Origin: Candidatus Obscuribacterales bacterium
GTDB taxonomy: Bacteria > Cyanobacteriota > Vampirovibrionia > Obscuribacterales > Obscuribacteraceae
Reading direction: 5' to 3'
DNA length: 64,000 bases
Assembly (NCBI GenBank): GCA_019746975.1
Contig: JAIERK010000046.1
Location: forward strand, 48,385 to 112,384
Part shown: positions 8,801 to 18,157 of the stretch, in pieces
Position numbering within the stretch: the stretch's first letter is position 1
Layout: every line of letters starts with the position of its first letter
Position numbers and translations under genes: made by a program
Notes under the pieces: model-generated
Database searches by the model: none
Seen by the model: the letters and a program-made list of their open reading frames with translations, nothing else
Told to the model about the DNA's origin: nothing

Positions 8801-9787
8801 CTACCAGCGCAACAGCACGGCTCCCGCGCTGAAACCAGCCCCTACCGTAGCCATCAACACAAGATCGCCTTTCTTCATTTGACCTCGCTTCAATGCGCTT
8901 TCCATGGCAAGCGGAAGCGTTCCGGCTGTAGTATTGCCAAATTCATCGATGTTGACTACGACACGTTCCATCGGCATTTTCAGTCGATCTACGGCGGAAG
9001 TAATGATGCGAAGATTGGCCTGGTGCGGGATGAAAACATCGACGTCCTCACCGGTGAAGCCGTTGCGTTCCAGCAGTTTTACGCAAAGCTCCGGCATCTT
9101 TCTGGTCGCATACTTGAATACGACTTTGCCTTCCTGGTGTACATAGTGCAGACGCTGGTCAACCGTCTCGTGCGAGGCAGGGCGCTTGCTGCCGCCGGCA
9201 GGCAGGCAGAGATACTCACCGCCAGAACCGTCTACTTCATGGATAAAATCGATAAAGCCGACCTCCACATCTGAGTCGGCCGCGGTCAATACGGCAGCGC
9301 CGCCACCGTCACCGAATATGATGCAGGTTTGACGGTCCTGGTAATCAATAATGCTCGACATAACGTCGACGCCCGCAACAACTACGTTTTTATGCGCACC
9401 AGTCTGAATGAATTGCGCTCCTACTTGCAGTGCATAAAGAAACCCGGAGCAGGCAATCGACATATCGAAACCCCACGCCTTTTTGCATCCCAGCTTGTCT
9501 TGAACCAGACAAGCGGTGGCGGGCAAGAGCATGTCGGGAGTTATGGTGGCGACGATGATCAGGTCGACGTCGTCAGGTGCGACGTTAGCGGCAGCCAGCG
9601 CCTTTCTGGTCGCGTCCGCGGCGAGATCAGATGTCGTGACACCCTTCTCGGCAATTCGTCGCGTGTGAATGCCTGTCCTCTCGACAATCCAATCGTTGGA
9701 GGTTTCGACCATCTTTTCCAGGTCGAAGTTACTCAACACCTTCTCCGGCAGCGCCGTGCCTATAGATCTAACCTTGGCTCTTGCCAC
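8801..9787 (-). CDS. fabH: 3-oxoacyl-ACP synthase III (KAS III)
   Basis: FabH condenses an acyl-CoA, usually acetyl-CoA, with malonyl-ACP to start type II fatty-acid synthesis in the cytosol. All three catalytic residues are in their family contexts: Cys113 in DMSIACSGF, His255 in FIPHQANLR, and Asn285 in DEFGNTTAGT. Length 328 is standard, and the GAGFSAGAVLLRW ending is typical. The start is GTG at 9787 with AGAG upstream; the nearby ATG seven bases upstream is out of frame. The TPR membrane gene follows at 22 bases. No other fab genes (fabD, fabG, acpP) are adjacent, so this is an isolated fabH rather than part of a fab cluster. Confidence 0.95.
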   Translation of the reverse strand: MARAKVRSIGTALPEKVLSNFDLEKMVETSNDWIVERTGIHTRRIAEKGVTTSDLAADATRKALAAANVAPDDVDLIIVATITPDMLLPATACLVQDKLGCKKAWGFDMSIACSGFLYALQVGAQFIQTGAHKNVVVAGVDVMSSIIDYQDRQTCIIFGDGGGAAVLTAADSDVEVGFIDFIHEVDGSGGEYLCLPAGGSKRPASHETVDQRLHYVHQEGKVVFKYATRKMPELCVKLLERNGFTGEDVDVFIPHQANLRIITSAVDRLKMPMERVVVNIDEFGNTTAGTLPLAMESALKRGQMKKGDLVLMATVGAGFSAGAVLLRW

Positions 9788-10008
9788 TTTTCATGCTCTC
9801 TAAGTTGGATTTCCCGGAAACACGGATGGGAATAGAGCCAGGCGGCTCGTATACTCCGCTTTCGTTACCTTTCAGATGCTTATAAACTAATGTGGTCGGT
9901 AACAAGTATTGGAGATAACACATTTAAGAAGTTCACTACCAGTAACATTAAGAATCTTGTCCTGACATGTAATTCCTTTCACGGATAAAAACGAATAACA
10001 AAATTTCT

Positions 10009-11067
10009 ATGATAACGATCATCGGCGCCACTGGCTTCACGGGACGGTTAGTTACAGAAAACTTGAATAGCATTGACACGCCTCTCAGGCTGTGTGGGCG
10101 CGATCGGGCAAAATTGGAGAACCTCACCACCGAGTCAAAGTACGTTCGGGAGCTGGTAACGGTTGATGTCAACTCGAAGCAAGACGTCCAAAAGGCATTA
10201 GCCAACAGTACCGTCGTAATCAACTGCGCAGGTCCTTTCACGGAACTCGGGCTCAGCGTCCTCGAAGAGTCGATCTCGAAAGGGATTCATTACCTCGATA
10301 TCACCGGAGAGCAGCAGTTCATCGCCATGGCAATCAACAAATTCGGCGCGCAGGCTCGGCGAAACAACGTGACTGCCATACCGGCATGCGCATTTGAGTA
10401 TGCACTGGCAGATGCTGCAGCAGACTTGATGGAGTCCGAGCTTGGCGACTTACAGAGCTTCGAATCGACGTACGTGATTGAGGGAATGTACACCAGCCGT
10501 GGTACCAAACGAAGCGTACTGAGCGCGCTAGGCTCGGCTGCTCACCAACTGCGTGCAGGAAAACCAGAGAAGTTGAACTCCGGCGACATCTCCAAGTTTG
10601 TTGCGGGCGACGGCACGGAGCATCTGAGATTCGCATTTCCAGGAGGGGAGGTTTATTTACTTCCACTTCACAGTAGAGTTCAAAATATAAGCACCTACCT
10701 AACCAGCCAGGCACCATATCCAATACTATACGCGCTGGCCGGACTCGGACCAAAAATTGCAAAAACGCCACTCAAGAGTCTAATCGGCTCAGCAATAAAC
10801 CTGAGTACGGCAAGTCCGGAAAGGACGCAGACCAGATTTTGCTTGCGCTGCCGCGGGACAAGTGCAACCGCGACTTCGACTGTCAATATAGAGGGCGCGG
10901 ATCCTTACTTTCTAACCGGAAAAATCGTAGCGGCATTCGCGCTTGAACTGTCGCGAGACGGCGAGCTGCCGTGCGGTGTCATTAGTGCAGCAATGATGAA
11001 GGGCGGAGGATTTGTTCGAGAGATAATGCGACGCGAAAGCGTGAAATGGCCGATAGAAAATCGATAG
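10009..11067 (+). CDS. Saccharopine dehydrogenase-like NAD(P)-binding protein, 352 aa
   Basis: The N-terminal Rossmann fold starts at the first residues: MITIIGATGFTGRLV carries the GxTGxxG dinucleotide loop, followed by a basic residue pattern (CGRDRAKLE) suggesting NADP preference. Then VVINCAGPFTELG and GIHYLDITGEQ are conserved in the saccharopine-dehydrogenase-like / trans-acting enoyl-reductase family. That family covers lysine-pathway enzymes and lipid-associated enoyl reductases, so substrate cannot be assigned. The window context (fabH diverging to the left) would fit lipid metabolism, but the two promoters are separate. ATG at 10009 lies just after an AT-rich leader. It stands alone and converges on the VWA gene 500 bases away. 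Confidence 0.8.
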   Translation: MITIIGATGFTGRLVTENLNSIDTPLRLCGRDRAKLENLTTESKYVRELVTVDVNSKQDVQKALANSTVVINCAGPFTELGLSVLEESISKGIHYLDITGEQQFIAMAINKFGAQARRNNVTAIPACAFEYALADAAADLMESELGDLQSFESTYVIEGMYTSRGTKRSVLSALGSAAHQLRAGKPEKLNSGDISKFVAGDGTEHLRFAFPGGEVYLLPLHSRVQNISTYLTSQAPYPILYALAGLGPKIAKTPLKSLIGSAINLSTASPERTQTRFCLRCRGTSATATSTVNIEGADPYFLTGKIVAAFALELSRDGELPCGVISAAMMKGGGFVREIMRRESVKWPIENR

Positions 11068-11566
11068 TGACGAACTATTCTATGGTGATAAAACTGAATC
11101 CAATCGGTTGCCAAAATCTATAACATGACTTTGCCGCGAACTGTTGCGTGTCGTGGTCGGTCGCTACGAGCAGCTTGAGAGCGTAATATTGCCTCTACCC
11201 TTGGTTACATCTTGACAGTCACGAAAATTCAAACGAACTGATGCCACCATCATACCGCCGAGTATTCATGCGAGATCTTTGACATATCGAATTTTTCTTG
11301 TAGTCAGCGAAATCGAAATTTTAGTGACGAAAACGATTCTTGCACGCACGTTCGGAATTGGTGATCGTTTCGGGCATCTCACAGTCAGTCAAGATGTAAC
11401 TTGGGCTACTGCAAATCTGCCGCCTTCCGAGCTACTCGAAGTCTTGTCCGAGCCAAAATCGTGCCCGGGCTATTAGCCGAGCGATAACTCCGACTGAGTT
11501 CGCGTGCGTTGAGCTTGCCCTCGCATGGCGCAAATAATCCTACGTCCTGTCACCGAACAACGGCCA
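11068..11566. other. Intergenic region between convergent genes
   Basis: About 500 bases between the ends of the reductase gene and the VWA gene. A 65-codon frame at 11279-11476 is too short and compositionally ordinary to support. A TTGACA box occurs near 11213, but no matching -10 lies at proper distance. I see no clear terminator hairpin for either convergent transcript. Confidence 0.35.
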
Positions 11567-12754
11567 CTAGCCACGTATGATCGCACCGATACAGTCTGCC
11601 AATCTCTCGGGCGTACAGACCAAAATGTCCATGCCGACTTTGCGCAATCTTGACGCGGTAGACTTGTTGTATTCAGGACGAGCATCGTAACCGAGAGCAC
11701 CAAGTCCAATCATCCTTACCCCGGAGTCGAACATCAATCTAGTCTGATCGATCAGATCTCGCTCGAGTCTTCCCTCATAGAAATCGCTAATGGTGACCAC
11801 GATAGTGCGAGCCGGCTCTCTGACAAGTTGCTGGCAGTACATGAGCGATTGCGTAATGTCGGTACCGCCCCCGAGATTGATTGAAAGAAGGACGTCAACT
11901 GGTTCACCGACCTTGTCACTCAGGTCAACGACCTGCGTGTCGAACAAAACAAGAGAAGTCTTCATTGACGGCAGCTCGTAAAAGATCGACGCCATTACTG
12001 CCGAGAATATAGCTGAATCAAGCATGGAGCCGGATTGATCTACATTGATAATGACATGCCATGGCCGACGCTTTCTCTCGGCCGCGAAGAAATACAAGCG
12101 CTCCACAAGTAGCTTGTCTGAGTCGCTGTCGAAATTCTTCAAATTGCGTTTCACGGTCGTCTTGATGTCCAGATTGCGATAGACACGTCGCGGAGAGTGT
12201 CGATCCCGGCGAATTGCTCCATTAATCGCAGACTCTACTTGAAGCTTGATCTTGTCCTTTAGTTGATCGACCACCTGCTGAATGATCTTACGAGCAAGCA
12301 CACGGGCCTTGGGATTGAGCAGGTCCTTGTGAACAAGCAGAGTCTTGACGAGTTCTTGATTGGGCTCGATCTTTTCAAGCAGTTCGGGCTTCTCCAGAAG
12401 CTCGGAAATTCCACGACGTCGAACTAGCTCCTTTTCCATAACCTCCTTCACCTGACTGGGGAAAAGTTCTTTAACTGACTCTACCCATTCCGGCACGGTC
12501 ATGGTGGAACCGCCTGAGCCGCCCTGTCTATCCTGAGACCTGCCATCACCGGCACCGCCTTGCCCCTTCCCGTCACCGCCTTCGAAGAGGAAGCCGACTA
12601 AACCCTCCACACGTTCGAGCTCGCCCTGACTCCCACCAGATCCCCCGCTTCCGCCACTGCCACCAGAGATTGAGATACCATGCTTCTCGGCATCCTTTCC
12701 TAATACAAGCCGCCAGCGTGAAAGCGTGTTCTCTTCGTTTGTTTTCTTAGTCAT
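11567..12754 (-). CDS. VWA (MIDAS) domain protein of a MoxR/DUF5682 cluster, 395 aa
   Basis: Von Willebrand A proteins of this kind pair with MoxR AAA+ ATPases and bind a metal through a MIDAS site, coupling ATP hydrolysis to a client. The C-terminal domain (about 225-395) has a complete MIDAS: DQSGSM (Asp239, Ser241, Ser243), Thr298 in GGGTDI, and Asp324 in TISDFYEG. The N-terminal part has a (GGS)n linker (31-43), a second Gly-rich stretch (59-84), and a helical segment rich in Glu/Leu/Lys. It is the last gene of the co-directional block: the stop of the DUF5682 gene lies 42 bases upstream of its ATG. There is no signal peptide, so it works in the cytosol. A role in metal insertion or complex remodelling follows from the family; the client is unknown. 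Confidence 0.9.
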   Translation of the reverse strand: MTKKTNEENTLSRWRLVLGKDAEKHGISISGGSGGSGGSGGSQGELERVEGLVGFLFEGGDGKGQGGAGDGRSQDRQGGSGGSTMTVPEWVESVKELFPSQVKEVMEKELVRRRGISELLEKPELLEKIEPNQELVKTLLVHKDLLNPKARVLARKIIQQVVDQLKDKIKLQVESAINGAIRRDRHSPRRVYRNLDIKTTVKRNLKNFDSDSDKLLVERLYFFAAERKRRPWHVIINVDQSGSMLDSAIFSAVMASIFYELPSMKTSLVLFDTQVVDLSDKVGEPVDVLLSINLGGGTDITQSLMYCQQLVREPARTIVVTISDFYEGRLERDLIDQTRLMFDSGVRMIGLGALGYDARPEYNKSTASRLRKVGMDILVCTPERLADCIGAIIRG

Positions 12755-12796
12755 CCATCTTCACCAAATAAGGTATCACTCTGACTTGACATACGA

Positions 12797-15367
12797 TCAC
12801 AGCTCCCACTCTTTCATAATCGCATCAACTTGCTGGTCGATGCGCGCGACAACAACTGCCGCAGTAGTAGATATTCGCAAGTCCGTCAAGGAGCTGCTTT
12901 CCTTCAAGCCATACAGCTCAGCGACTCTAGAGGCAAGCGAATCTCTGTGGTTGAGATTAAGTCGCTCGAACGCTCCACGCATCTTCGGAAGCATGGCTAA
13001 GAATGGGTCCCATTCGGAGGCGCGTAAAAGCTCATCGATAGCGTCAATCAGCGCATCTGCCCCCAGCATTATCGAGGTGCGCGAGACCGCCATGATCCCG
13101 TCCAGCAAATCGCCGGCGGTAACCATGATATCTGCTGGTGCCTTGCTCAAAGAAAGAACGGACTCAGCCAGATCCTCCGGCGACAGCTCCCGAAGCTCCG
13201 CCAACATTCCTAAAAATGCACCACGCAGAAATGGAACCACCGTGTTGTGAGCAGCCTGCTTCACGTGCTCGGCAAACAGGTCTCGGTCGAGATTGTGCTT
13301 GTCTCCATGCTGAGTGGCTTCGGCAAGTGCGATTAAAGCGGTGACAACTCCTTCCTGTTCTGACTCAGGGACAGCGATCACATCAGCAATTGAAAAGCAG
13401 GCCCGATCGAAACATCGAACAATCAGCTCATCCATTTGTCCGCGCCGCAAACTCCGATAAACCAGATACTTGTCCAGCAACAGCAGATTATTCAACGCCT
13501 GCGTCAGAGAAACAAACCGATTATCGCCGTCTACAGCCGCACTTAGAGCCTCTTCCGTCGATCTGATCAGGTCGGGAAGATCCATATCTACGGCCCGAAT
13601 CAGGTGTTGACTCGTTAAGGCGGCACTGTGCTCATCTGCTTTTAGCCTCTCACGCAATCGAGACAAAGAGCACGTTTCAATCGAGTCGCCATAAAGGTTC
13701 AAATCGATCAAAGACGCTTCGACTCCAGGGCTCCACTTCAATTGCCATTTCTCACGAAAAATCTTACCGCTGGAGAAGTCACCGGTCGGAGCATCCGCCA
13801 TTGCACACAATGGAACGTCCAGAAAGCGTAACCGATGAAGAAACACGCTCCTCCTCTCACCAAGCTCTTCCCGCTTATCTATTTCCACAGTGAGACGCTT
13901 CTCCTTACCCAGGGACTCATTCAAGCCGAGAGCATCCATCTGCGTATAGAAGTCATTGACAATGGGAAGCTGTCCAAGCGCTGTCGTCACCTTGCCGATG
14001 CTATGACCGATGTCGGCTGCATCGATCGCACCAAACAAAGTGGCACCCTCCTCTCTCGGATCGCCTTTACAACAACAAGTAACCAGCGCATCGTGAAGGT
14101 CATCGAGTACAGGCATCATGCGCCCGCGCAAACGGCTGAGCATCTCGGCGTGTTGAGATACGGCTATGGCATCAGCGGATGAGAGAATAAGACCCTTCGC
14201 CCTGGCTTCGTTCAAGACCGCTACGACGTGCTCGACGGCGATGTCTTCATGACGCTTCGCGATGGACATATCCCAGACTCGCTGGTAGAACTGTGGTGCA
14301 CGTGTGCCCGCATCATAACCGGCCAATTGAGAAACCCTAAAATAAGAGTAAGGAACAATAGTATTGTATACGGTTCCTTCCGGTATCTCCGGAGGTGCTA
14401 CCTTGTCGGCACGATCGAGGAATAAGTGAAAGCCCCCGCAAACCACCATTGCCTCTGTCGAGCTAATTTTCATTGTTTCAAGCGAACGCGTGATTGCCAA
14501 CTTCATAAAGCGTTCGCGTTCTACCGTGCCATCCGATTGCACTCGACCAGGAAAAGACGTCATTCGTGCAGCGCAACAGAATTCAGCGATTTCCTTTCTA
14601 AAAATTTCTGAATCGTCGAATCGACGCATTTCAAACAGACTATCCCAGGCTTCGTCGAAGGAGCGATATCCACCAACCTGCGCTAACTGCTGGTAGAACT
14701 GGCTGTCGATAATCAGGTGCTCCGACCCGAGTTCCATGGCATCGCGCTTAGGCTTAACTTCATCCTTAGCCGGATCTGGATCTTGTGTGGTGGCGGCATC
14801 CGGAGAAGATGTCTTCGCGCCGTCATGCTCGTCATCCTCGTCGTCTTCGTCATCTGAGTCATCATCGCCATGACTATGTCCACACAAGCCGGGTTCAACG
14901 AATGGCTTCAAACGGGCATAGTGCGGTAGGTCGATGAATTCGACCTTGATCCCCAACTCCGCCGCCAGCATCATGGCGACGTACTCGGGCGAGTACTGCA
15001 AGAAGGGATACCAGGCCGGAAAAACCGGTGCAATATCATTGGCGGCCGTTATGACACCGGCAAGATTGAATATGTTGGCATCGTCTCTGAACGAGGAGTA
15101 TAGTGCCACCGGAGGCCGAGTCTTCGAATCTGTCAGATACTTAATCAGCTCATTCGCCTGGCTGGGCCCCTCAATAAATATGACCTTGGGCTTTCGCTCT
15201 TTAATCACTCGCCTGAGATGGAAAGCGACGTTAGGTGAATGGTGGCGAACAGGAAACCAGTAGAGTTCGTCGGACAAAACCTCCTCGACTTTGCTCTTGA
15301 GAAGGTCGATGTCGAGGTTGATCCCGCTTCTCTCCAGGGTGCTCTCCGATACTACTTGCGATATCAC
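12797..15367 (-). CDS. DUF5682 family protein, about 856 aa
   Basis: DUF5682 proteins have no established activity but recur next to MoxR and VWA genes, as I recall from actinobacterial and other clusters. The signature is at the N-terminus: YWFPVRHHSPNVAFHLRRV, VIFIEGPSQANELI, then PPVALYSSFRDD, a His-His/Glu arrangement that could form an active or metal site. A very acidic His-containing insert (GHSHGDDDSDDEDDEDDEHD, about residues 163-182) interrupts it before the domain resumes. A second conserved part, VVCGGFHLFL, follows near residue 310, and the C-terminal 350 residues look all-helical. GTG at 15367 is chosen because GAGG sits six bases upstream; TTG at 15385 would add six residues. 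The gene starts 38 bases after the MoxR stop. Confidence 0.88.
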   Translation of the reverse strand: MISQVVSESTLERSGINLDIDLLKSKVEEVLSDELYWFPVRHHSPNVAFHLRRVIKERKPKVIFIEGPSQANELIKYLTDSKTRPPVALYSSFRDDANIFNLAGVITAANDIAPVFPAWYPFLQYSPEYVAMMLAAELGIKVEFIDLPHYARLKPFVEPGLCGHSHGDDDSDDEDDEDDEHDGAKTSSPDAATTQDPDPAKDEVKPKRDAMELGSEHLIIDSQFYQQLAQVGGYRSFDEAWDSLFEMRRFDDSEIFRKEIAEFCCAARMTSFPGRVQSDGTVERERFMKLAITRSLETMKISSTEAMVVCGGFHLFLDRADKVAPPEIPEGTVYNTIVPYSYFRVSQLAGYDAGTRAPQFYQRVWDMSIAKRHEDIAVEHVVAVLNEARAKGLILSSADAIAVSQHAEMLSRLRGRMMPVLDDLHDALVTCCCKGDPREEGATLFGAIDAADIGHSIGKVTTALGQLPIVNDFYTQMDALGLNESLGKEKRLTVEIDKREELGERRSVFLHRLRFLDVPLCAMADAPTGDFSSGKIFREKWQLKWSPGVEASLIDLNLYGDSIETCSLSRLRERLKADEHSAALTSQHLIRAVDMDLPDLIRSTEEALSAAVDGDNRFVSLTQALNNLLLLDKYLVYRSLRRGQMDELIVRCFDRACFSIADVIAVPESEQEGVVTALIALAEATQHGDKHNLDRDLFAEHVKQAAHNTVVPFLRGAFLGMLAELRELSPEDLAESVLSLSKAPADIMVTAGDLLDGIMAVSRTSIMLGADALIDAIDELLRASEWDPFLAMLPKMRGAFERLNLNHRDSLASRVAELYGLKESSSLTDLRISTTAAVVVARIDQQVDAIMKEWEL

Positions 15368-15405
15368 TTTTTGCCTCAGTCTCAAAAGAGCGTATTCTCG
15401 AGTCT

Positions 15406-16563
15406 CTACTTAATGGATGCCAGTACGGTGTCGTGAAAGTCGCGCCAGTTCTTATCCTTCTCTCCCCTTCGTTTTGCAACCAGCACAGCATACTCTTTAA
15501 GTACGGCAAGATCGTTGATATCTTCTTTCACTATCGATCCAACAAGATTGCGCGCCACGTCACTGCCGCCAATCTGACCGGATCCGAAAAATCTGGAATA
15601 GAGCGCAGCATCTATCGCGACACTTATAGCCTCAGCAGTAGAGACGGTCGTGGTAGGTTTTTTCACACTGACACCATCATCGGTCCTGCCTTCTCTAATC
15701 TCGCGAAAAACAGTGGTCAACAACTCAATAATCGGCGGAGGTAGCGAGACAGGCATCTCGTATCTCTGAAGCAGTTCGACCGCGCGCTTCTGTACGATCG
15801 CAACCTCGGTCTTATGATCGGTGATGACAGGAATATGGATGTAGTTGAACCGACGCTTCAGCGCAGCTGATAGCTCGTTGACGCCCTGGTCGCGAGTGTT
15901 GGCCGTGGCAATGACGTTAAATCCAGGTCTGGCCCACACCATGTTCGCATCAGGTAGCTCCGGAATCGCGATCGCTTTGTCAGACAAAATCGAAACCAAC
16001 CCATCCTGGACATCCGGCAAACACCGGGTGATCTCTTCAAATCGAAGAAGACTTCCGCTCTTCATTGCCACCATTGTCGGTGACGGTATCAAGTTGTTCG
16101 GGTTCGGTCCTTCCGCGATAACCCTCGCGATGTTCCACGAGTATTTAATATGCTCTTCAGTGGTGCCCGCAGTACCCTGCACTGTGAGAGTCGATACTCC
16201 GGAAATGGCTGCGGCCAGATGCTCCGAGAGCCAACTCTTACCGGTGCCCGGCTCTCCAACGAGAAGTAGTGCACGCTCTGACGCGAGAGTGACAATCGCT
16301 CGTTCGACAATCGTATCGTCGCCGAAAAACTTGCGTGTAATTGGAACTTCGATCGACTTTCCGTCGATGTTCGCCTTGAGGGTCTTGCCGCCGACTACAT
16401 ACATTAGCACCGCTCGCGGAGAAAGCTTCCATGGGTCTGGGGCTGGATCTTTGTCGTTCTGCTTTAGCGCGTCGAGTTCGTTGCGATACAAGATCTCCGA
16501 CGGCTGCCTGAGCACTTCGCTCGAGCCGTTGGATTCTGACGATTCGCCCTTCTTACTTGCCAT
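15406..16563 (-). CDS. MoxR-family AAA+ ATPase, 385 aa
   Basis: MoxR ATPases form hexamers that act as chaperones or metal-insertion motors with VWA partners. Walker A is GEPGTGKS (103-110). Walker B reads LLRFEEI (172-178), with Glu in place of the usual first Asp but the catalytic Glu kept. Sensor 1 is IATANTRDQGVNELS (Asn222), and an arginine finger candidate is RR (237-238). The first 60 residues are a charged, likely flexible extension. ATG at 16563. The DUF5682 gene follows at 20-38 bases and the 371-aa gene lies 23 bases upstream, so this is the motor of the six-gene block. RavA/ViaA and the Mg-chelatase I/D subunits are characterised examples of the AAA+/VWA arrangement. Confidence 0.92.
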   Translation of the reverse strand: MASKKGESSESNGSSEVLRQPSEILYRNELDALKQNDKDPAPDPWKLSPRAVLMYVVGGKTLKANIDGKSIEVPITRKFFGDDTIVERAIVTLASERALLLVGEPGTGKSWLSEHLAAAISGVSTLTVQGTAGTTEEHIKYSWNIARVIAEGPNPNNLIPSPTMVAMKSGSLLRFEEITRCLPDVQDGLVSILSDKAIAIPELPDANMVWARPGFNVIATANTRDQGVNELSAALKRRFNYIHIPVITDHKTEVAIVQKRAVELLQRYEMPVSLPPPIIELLTTVFREIREGRTDDGVSVKKPTTTVSTAEAISVAIDAALYSRFFGSGQIGGSDVARNLVGSIVKEDINDLAVLKEYAVLVAKRRGEKDKNWRDFHDTVLASIK

Positions 16564-16586
16564 TCCATTTCCCCCTCGGTTTGTAA

Positions 16587-17702
16587 TTAAAACTTGATTG
16601 CCTGCAACAGCGCTTTCGGATCAATCTTGTCAGGTGAAATCATCAGGTGCTTCGGTTTCGGTTCTTCAAATACGGTCAATGGTTGAAAAACCAACTTACA
16701 TCGTTCATAGTGCATAACCCCGAATAGAGGACCCGACGGCTTCTTGCCGGACCTGACCTTTTCCAGTTCAGAGCGTAGATTGTTGTGCTCCTTGGCATTG
16801 GAGACTGTCGCCTCACATTGAAATTTATCCGTTAAAATCGGAAAAGCGATGCCCTTTCCGTCATCTAACTCGGATGTTTCCCCAATTGCCCACTTCTCGA
16901 CAAATACCTCTTCCTGCAACTCTACTTCCAGATCGAATGGTCCGGGTGTATGGTTTCGAATGCGCTCGACGGCACGAGCTTGGTCCCACTTGAAGAGCGA
17001 GGGCCAATCAGTAAACTCTGCGCCAAGGGCGACTGTACTAGACTCGGTAAGAACGATTCGTTGACTGCCGGTCACGTCAGGTGAAGCATTGCAGTTCTCG
17101 ATAATCACGGTATGCGGCTCCAGCAGTATGCTTGCCTTAAACTTTTGCTTTTGCGGTAGATGCAAGTAGCCTTCCGGAGGTATCTCCGTATTTGGTGCCT
17201 TCGGAAAGACACAAGACCAGAGCAATTTTTCTCCTTTTTTCAAATGGCCGCTGTCCTTCAGACATTGCAATCGAAAGTCGAAGGCGCAGAAGGTGGAAGC
17301 GGCTCGCTTCACAACACCAACAGTAACGGCTTCAATCCGGTCAATCGGCTTGGGTGAGGGAGTTAGCATCAATCGTTCGAACTGCTCGGACTGATCCTCC
17401 TCGATCGCCCGTTTAATAGCATGGCTGAGCAACCAAGAGCGATTGAGGAAGAAGCTCAAGCGTCGTTTGGAGAAATCAGATTCGTTCTTCGTAAACCGAG
17501 CGACCTCTTCATTGACAGCTCTAAGCGTGGTGCCCAATCGCAGAAGACCCATCCTGGATGATTCCTGAAATGTTACGCCCAAAGTCTTGACCGTCTGCTC
17601 CGAAGCAGTCGTCAGTCCGGAAAACAATAAATCCTCGATGGCTCCTGTCAATTCATCGAGAAGTGGTAATAGCTTTTTGCGATCAACTTGCTCTAGTTTC
17701 AC
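16587..17702 (-). CDS. Unknown protein with N-terminal helical domain shared with its neighbour, 371 aa
   Basis: No family recognised. Residues 1-100 are helical and align by eye with nearly the whole of the 120-aa product encoded next upstream: both have (D/E)LLxxGLxxA, then a Leu-rich helix, Glu-x-x-Arg-x-Gly, and a (S)LxxFLxR/SLRLFDR element before an Ala-rich helix. Residues 140-371 look beta-rich: KGEKLLWSCVFPKAPN, YLHLPQKQKFKASILLEPHTVIIENC and LFGVMHYERCKLVFQPLTVF read as strands. There is no signal or membrane segment. It sits between the 120-aa gene (53 bases) and MoxR (23 bases). In related clusters from memory this slot holds a DUF5691-type protein, but I cannot show that this one is related. 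Probably a structural or adaptor part of the MoxR complex. Confidence 0.85.
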   Translation of the reverse strand: MKLEQVDRKKLLPLLDELTGAIEDLLFSGLTTASEQTVKTLGVTFQESSRMGLLRLGTTLRAVNEEVARFTKNESDFSKRRLSFFLNRSWLLSHAIKRAIEEDQSEQFERLMLTPSPKPIDRIEAVTVGVVKRAASTFCAFDFRLQCLKDSGHLKKGEKLLWSCVFPKAPNTEIPPEGYLHLPQKQKFKASILLEPHTVIIENCNASPDVTGSQRIVLTESSTVALGAEFTDWPSLFKWDQARAVERIRNHTPGPFDLEVELQEEVFVEKWAIGETSELDDGKGIAFPILTDKFQCEATVSNAKEHNNLRSELEKVRSGKKPSGPLFGVMHYERCKLVFQPLTVFEEPKPKHLMISPDKIDPKALLQAIKF

Positions 17703-17755
17703 CGATCCGCCTTTTTATCCTACGACTGCGAAAAGGACACCTTACTTGAGTGTGC

Positions 17756-18118
17756 TTAAACGTCGTCGTCATCGCCCTCGCCCGCTGACTGCACTTCACC
17801 GTCATGCTCAGAGCCGATTCCACGAAGGAGCGCGGTCTGAGCGACTTCGAGAGTAAGTATGCGATCAAACAAACGCAGGCTTGTTTGCGCCTTCATTAGC
17901 GCTGCTGCACCAGATCGATTGTTGCTATTAATCGCATCCACAATCGCTTCTATCCGACTGGCAAGATGGTATGCACCAATGCGTTCGCATTCATCCTTGA
18001 TATTGCTGAGAGAGTTGATCTCACCGGGGCCGGCGGCACGCAATCCGCGCAACATCAATTCGTCAAATGTGCGTTCCAGATGTTGAATGGTTTCGGTAAT
18101 TTCTGTTGTATCGATCAT
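17756..18118 (-). CDS. Small helical protein, paralogous to the N-terminus of the next gene, 120 aa
   Basis: No named family. It is predicted to be almost all helix, with an acidic Asp-rich C-terminus (GEGDDDDV). Its sequence FDELMLRGLRAAG, then CERIGAYHLASRIEAIVDAI, then SLRLFDRILTLEVA, matches the spacing and residues of IEDLLFSGLTTA, SSRMGLLRLGTTLRAVNEEV and RLSFFLNRSWLLSHA in the 371-aa product. The two therefore probably share one fold by duplication. ATG at 18118 lies 39 bases after the stop of the BRCT/SWIM gene. Small size and a shared domain suggest that the two bind the same partner, or each other. Confidence 0.85.
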   Translation of the reverse strand: MIDTTEITETIQHLERTFDELMLRGLRAAGPGEINSLSNIKDECERIGAYHLASRIEAIVDAINSNNRSGAAALMKAQTSLRLFDRILTLEVAQTALLRGIGSEHDGEVQSAGEGDDDDV

Positions 18119-18157
18119 CGTCTTCGTCTTAGTTCAGGCAACATAGCTCGCATCACT

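Noticed and set aside
8468..9274. 268-codon open frame on the + strand
   Set aside because: It lies wholly opposite the TPR gene and fabH, is Ser/Arg/Pro-rich and shows no family motif; it is a shadow of the coding strand.
11279..11476. 65-codon + strand frame
   Set aside because: Short, no ribosome site or family, placed between convergent genes.
15845..16597. 250-codon open frame on the + strand
   Set aside because: Antisense to the MoxR ATPase, whose motifs are unmistakable; the antisense product has no recognisable domain.
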